Shown here piece by piece: positions 22,627-24,126 of a DNA stretch of 24,126 bases. Position numbers and translations under genes: made by a program. Position 1 is the first letter of the stretch. Every line of letters begins with the position of its first letter. The stretch is taken from the NCBI GenBank assembly GCA_910583895.1, contig CAJTYJ010000050.1, positions 1 to 24,126 on the forward strand, given 5' to 3'. Source of the stretch: an uncultured Lachnospiraceae bacterium. Lineage in GTDB: Bacteria; Bacillota; Clostridia; Lachnospirales; Lachnospiraceae. Under the pieces are notes generated by a model. That model did no database searches, was not told the DNA's origin, and worked only from the letters and a program-made list of their open reading frames with translations.

Positions 22627-23577
22627 TTAATGTCTTTTTCTTCCTGTCCGGTTTCTGGAATTGATCTTTTTCACCTTTTTGTCTGAAACTGCTATGGACA
22701 TCTTAGGGACCGCTTTTACATAATAATAATACTCATCATCCTCAAACTGAGTGTACTCTGTCCTGGAATAATCCACACTCAGCACAAAAAACTCTACCAC
22801 CAGCGCAATCAGCAAAGCCGCCAGTGTTCCTAACACCACTGCCCCGATGGATACACTGATATTCATGACCAGGCCGCCGATCAGATACAGTACTACATTG
22901 ATCACGGCCCCGACACAGATGGCCAGATACCAGGAATAATCCATGCTCATCTTCCGGATGGCATAGACGACCATCAGCGTTACGGCCAGCACAAGGATAG
23001 TCAAAAGCATATCTTTGTTATTCAGCACATTCTCCACCAGATACAAAAGCTTTGCGGACATCTGCTCCGCTTCCGAGCTGGAAAGCATCTTCTCGTTATT
23101 CTTCATATAGTACATCAGATAGTAGCAGATCGTCCCGCAGGCCACAGGCACCGCACAGACAGGACCACCCACAAGTCCCAGTACCAGAGGCATGGCATAG
23201 GGAATCCGAAAGAAAAACATCATGGGGGTCAGCATCAGCACATATCCATGCTCCGGAGCCAGCCGGAAGTAAATGGCATACATGATAAACAAAATTCCTG
23301 CCACCACTGCAAAAGTCTCCAAAGACAGGGCATAGGCATGGGCACACAAAAGGATCCCGCCAAACACAGCCATAAGGTTGACCGGAAGGAAAGAGCACAG
23401 AAGCGCCAGCAAAAGTGACACCGCCGGACTGGCCACCTTTTCCATAAAACCAATCTGACTGTTCATGGTCAGAAAAGCCAGTAAGGCAAACAAAAACTTC
23501 ATGGCAGGAATCAAATAAATATCATATCTGGAATAAAAGATCTTTAAATGCTGTTTTATCTCAAGTAAAGCTGTCAT
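22627..23577 (-). CDS. Unrecognised polytopic membrane protein upstream of cdaA
   Basis: I do not recognise a named family. The 316-residue protein has about nine hydrophobic helices between residues 20 and 265, including MKFLFALLAFLTMN and VNLMAVFGGILLCAHAYALS. A soluble segment around 158-190 (NNEKMLSSSEAEQMSAKLLY) follows, and then a cytoplasmic tail with EDDEYYYYVKAVPKMSIAV and a very basic end (KVKKINSRNRTGRKRH). The ATG at 23577 has GAGGAG seven bases upstream and overlaps the preceding gene by 17 bases. The position directly before cdaA suggests a role connected to c-di-AMP signalling or the envelope, but this is inference from context only. Confidence 0.8.
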   Translation of the reverse strand: MTALLEIKQHLKIFYSRYDIYLIPAMKFLFALLAFLTMNSQIGFMEKVASPAVSLLLALLCSFLPVNLMAVFGGILLCAHAYALSLETFAVVAGILFIMYAIYFRLAPEHGYVLMLTPMMFFFRIPYAMPLVLGLVGGPVCAVPVACGTICYYLMYYMKNNEKMLSSSEAEQMSAKLLYLVENVLNNKDMLLTILVLAVTLMVVYAIRKMSMDYSWYLAICVGAVINVVLYLIGGLVMNISVSIGAVVLGTLAALLIALVVEFFVLSVDYSRTEYTQFEDDEYYYYVKAVPKMSIAVSDKKVKKINSRNRTGRKRH

Positions 23578-24007
23578 GTTTTTTCTCCTCTGTCACGGTG
23601 GCGGATGCGGAACGTTTTTTCTCCTGTACATAGATATCCGAGATTTTCCGAAGTGTCTGCGCATAGGAACCCACACTTTTTTTCGCCACATGATAGCGGT
23701 AGGAACAGACACCGTACAAAATACAGACATAGACTGAAACTATGAGCACATAAAGTAAAAGCACGGTCATCCCCAAGCTTTTCAAATCCATTTTATGAAG
23801 GTTTTCCAGCAGATATTCCATATTGCAGGCCCCCCAGAGCACTGCCAGCAGCACAAAACTGACCGTCATAAAGAACCAGCCATACAGCATCTGCAGGCTG
23901 ATGTAGTCATGCCGGAAATATCGGCTGATCTTTAATTTTCCCTTCCCTTTTTTCTCCTCAAACAAAGAGGCACGGGTCATCAGTATTACTTTTTCTTCAT
24001 TTATCAT
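23561..24007 (-). CDS. Unrecognised two-helix membrane protein, first gene of the operon
   Basis: A 148-residue protein with two membrane helices (about 41-61 and 78-100) and a basic, Ser/Lys-rich C-terminal tail that contains a conserved-looking SYAQTLRKISDIYVQEKKRS segment. The ATG at 24007 is chosen because GGAG lies eight bases upstream and a promoter lies just beyond. The longer frame to 24109 would run through that promoter. It overlaps the next membrane protein gene by 17 bases, so the two are probably translated together and may form a complex. No function can be read from the sequence. Confidence 0.75.
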   Translation of the reverse strand: MINEEKVILMTRASLFEEKKGKGKLKISRYFRHDYISLQMLYGWFFMTVSFVLLAVLWGACNMEYLLENLHKMDLKSLGMTVLLLYVLIVSVYVCILYGVCSYRYHVAKKSVGSYAQTLRKISDIYVQEKKRSASATVTEEKKHDSFT

Positions 24008-24035
24008 ATAACAAACTCCATCCCATATATCCCCT

Positions 24036-24063
24036 AGTATAACACAACTGCCCGGAAATTCAA
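24036..24063 (-). promoter_or_regulatory. Predicted promoter of the cda/polysaccharide gene run
   Basis: On the minus strand, TTGAAT (24058-24063) and TATACT (24036-24041) are 16 bases apart, placing the transcript start near 24029, about 20 bases before the first ATG at 24007. Both boxes match the vegetative consensus well. All genes from here down to 12177 point the same way. A dyad, AGTTCT-N6-AGAACT, lies just upstream at 24087-24104. Confidence 0.6.
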
Positions 24064-24126
24064 CATCCTTTTCCTTGAGTTTCCGCAGTTCTATCCACAG
24101 AACTCCCAATCAGCCTTGCTGATTAT

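Noticed and set aside
39..24087. A 15-base sequence near the left end (39-53) occurs as an inverted copy near the right end (24073-24087).
   Set aside because: One exact 15-base match is about what chance gives in 24 kb, the flanks do not extend the match, and the ends have no other feature of a larger mobile unit.
24087..24104. Dyad AGTTCT-N6-AGAACT with a DnaA-box-like CTATCCACA inside, upstream of the cda promoter.
   Set aside because: A short dyad and a single one-mismatch DnaA-like box do not make a replication origin or a proven operator. It may belong to the neighbouring, unseen region.
1..24126. CRISPR arrays, tRNA or rRNA genes, insertion sequences with DDE transposases.
   Set aside because: None seen. 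There are no regularly spaced repeats, no tRNA-like cloverleaf or CCA ends that I could recognise, and no transposase other than the serine recombinase.

Overview
The window looks like chromosomal DNA of a gut-type Bacillota, most likely Lachnospiraceae or a close clostridial relative. The pointers are AGGAGG-type ribosome binding sites on nearly every gene, an lrgAB pair, a cdaA-cdaR pair, a sporulation-type polysaccharide deacetylase, and a TnpX-like large serine recombinase with a zinc ribbon. This placement rests on protein style and gene order, not on any marker gene.

Layout. (1) 72-1120, minus: lrgA-lrgB, with a predicted promoter at 1169-1197. (2) 1344-2414, plus: two small genes I do not recognise. 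(3) 2473-12160, plus: a polysaccharide deacetylase gene split in two. (4) 2656-11557: an 8,902-bp mobile element inserted inside that deacetylase gene. It carries a large serine recombinase, a 41-codon TTG-start ORF just upstream of it, about 0.9 kb of decayed sequence, the RADAR anti-phage pair rdrA-rdrB, and a Uma2-family nuclease gene with its own promoter. (5) 12177-24007, all minus: a run of tightly packed genes. In transcription order these are two unrecognised membrane proteins, cdaA, cdaR, a DUF2142-type membrane protein, a polysaccharide flippase, three related family-2 glycosyltransferases and a HAD phosphatase.

Main result. The element's ends can be read from the sequence. Joining its right end to its left end rebuilds an attP-like dyad, CATTCCCC-TG-GGGGAATG, with further matching arms outside. 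Joining the flanks at the same TG rebuilds a complete 261-residue deacetylase in frame, with all NodB-type motifs. So a RADAR defence pair sits on a compact element that looks able to leave its host gene without a scar. RADAR itself is a described system. The compact serine-recombinase carrier, the split deacetylase with a readable crossover point, and the Uma2 companion are what I consider worth following up.

Second result. Between cdaR and the DUF2142 gene lies a near-perfect 37-bp inverted repeat (arms 20379-20415 and 20426-20462). Its arms differ at nine positions, and eight of these are G-U compatible only in the RNA of the transcribed strand. This points to a structured RNA inside the c-di-AMP/surface-polysaccharide operon, although strand-biased C-to-T decay of a palindrome would leave the same pattern.

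How the parts work together. The 12-24 kb block probably links c-di-AMP synthesis at the membrane with assembly and export of a surface glycan. The element adds phage defence and, while integrated, removes the deacetylase.
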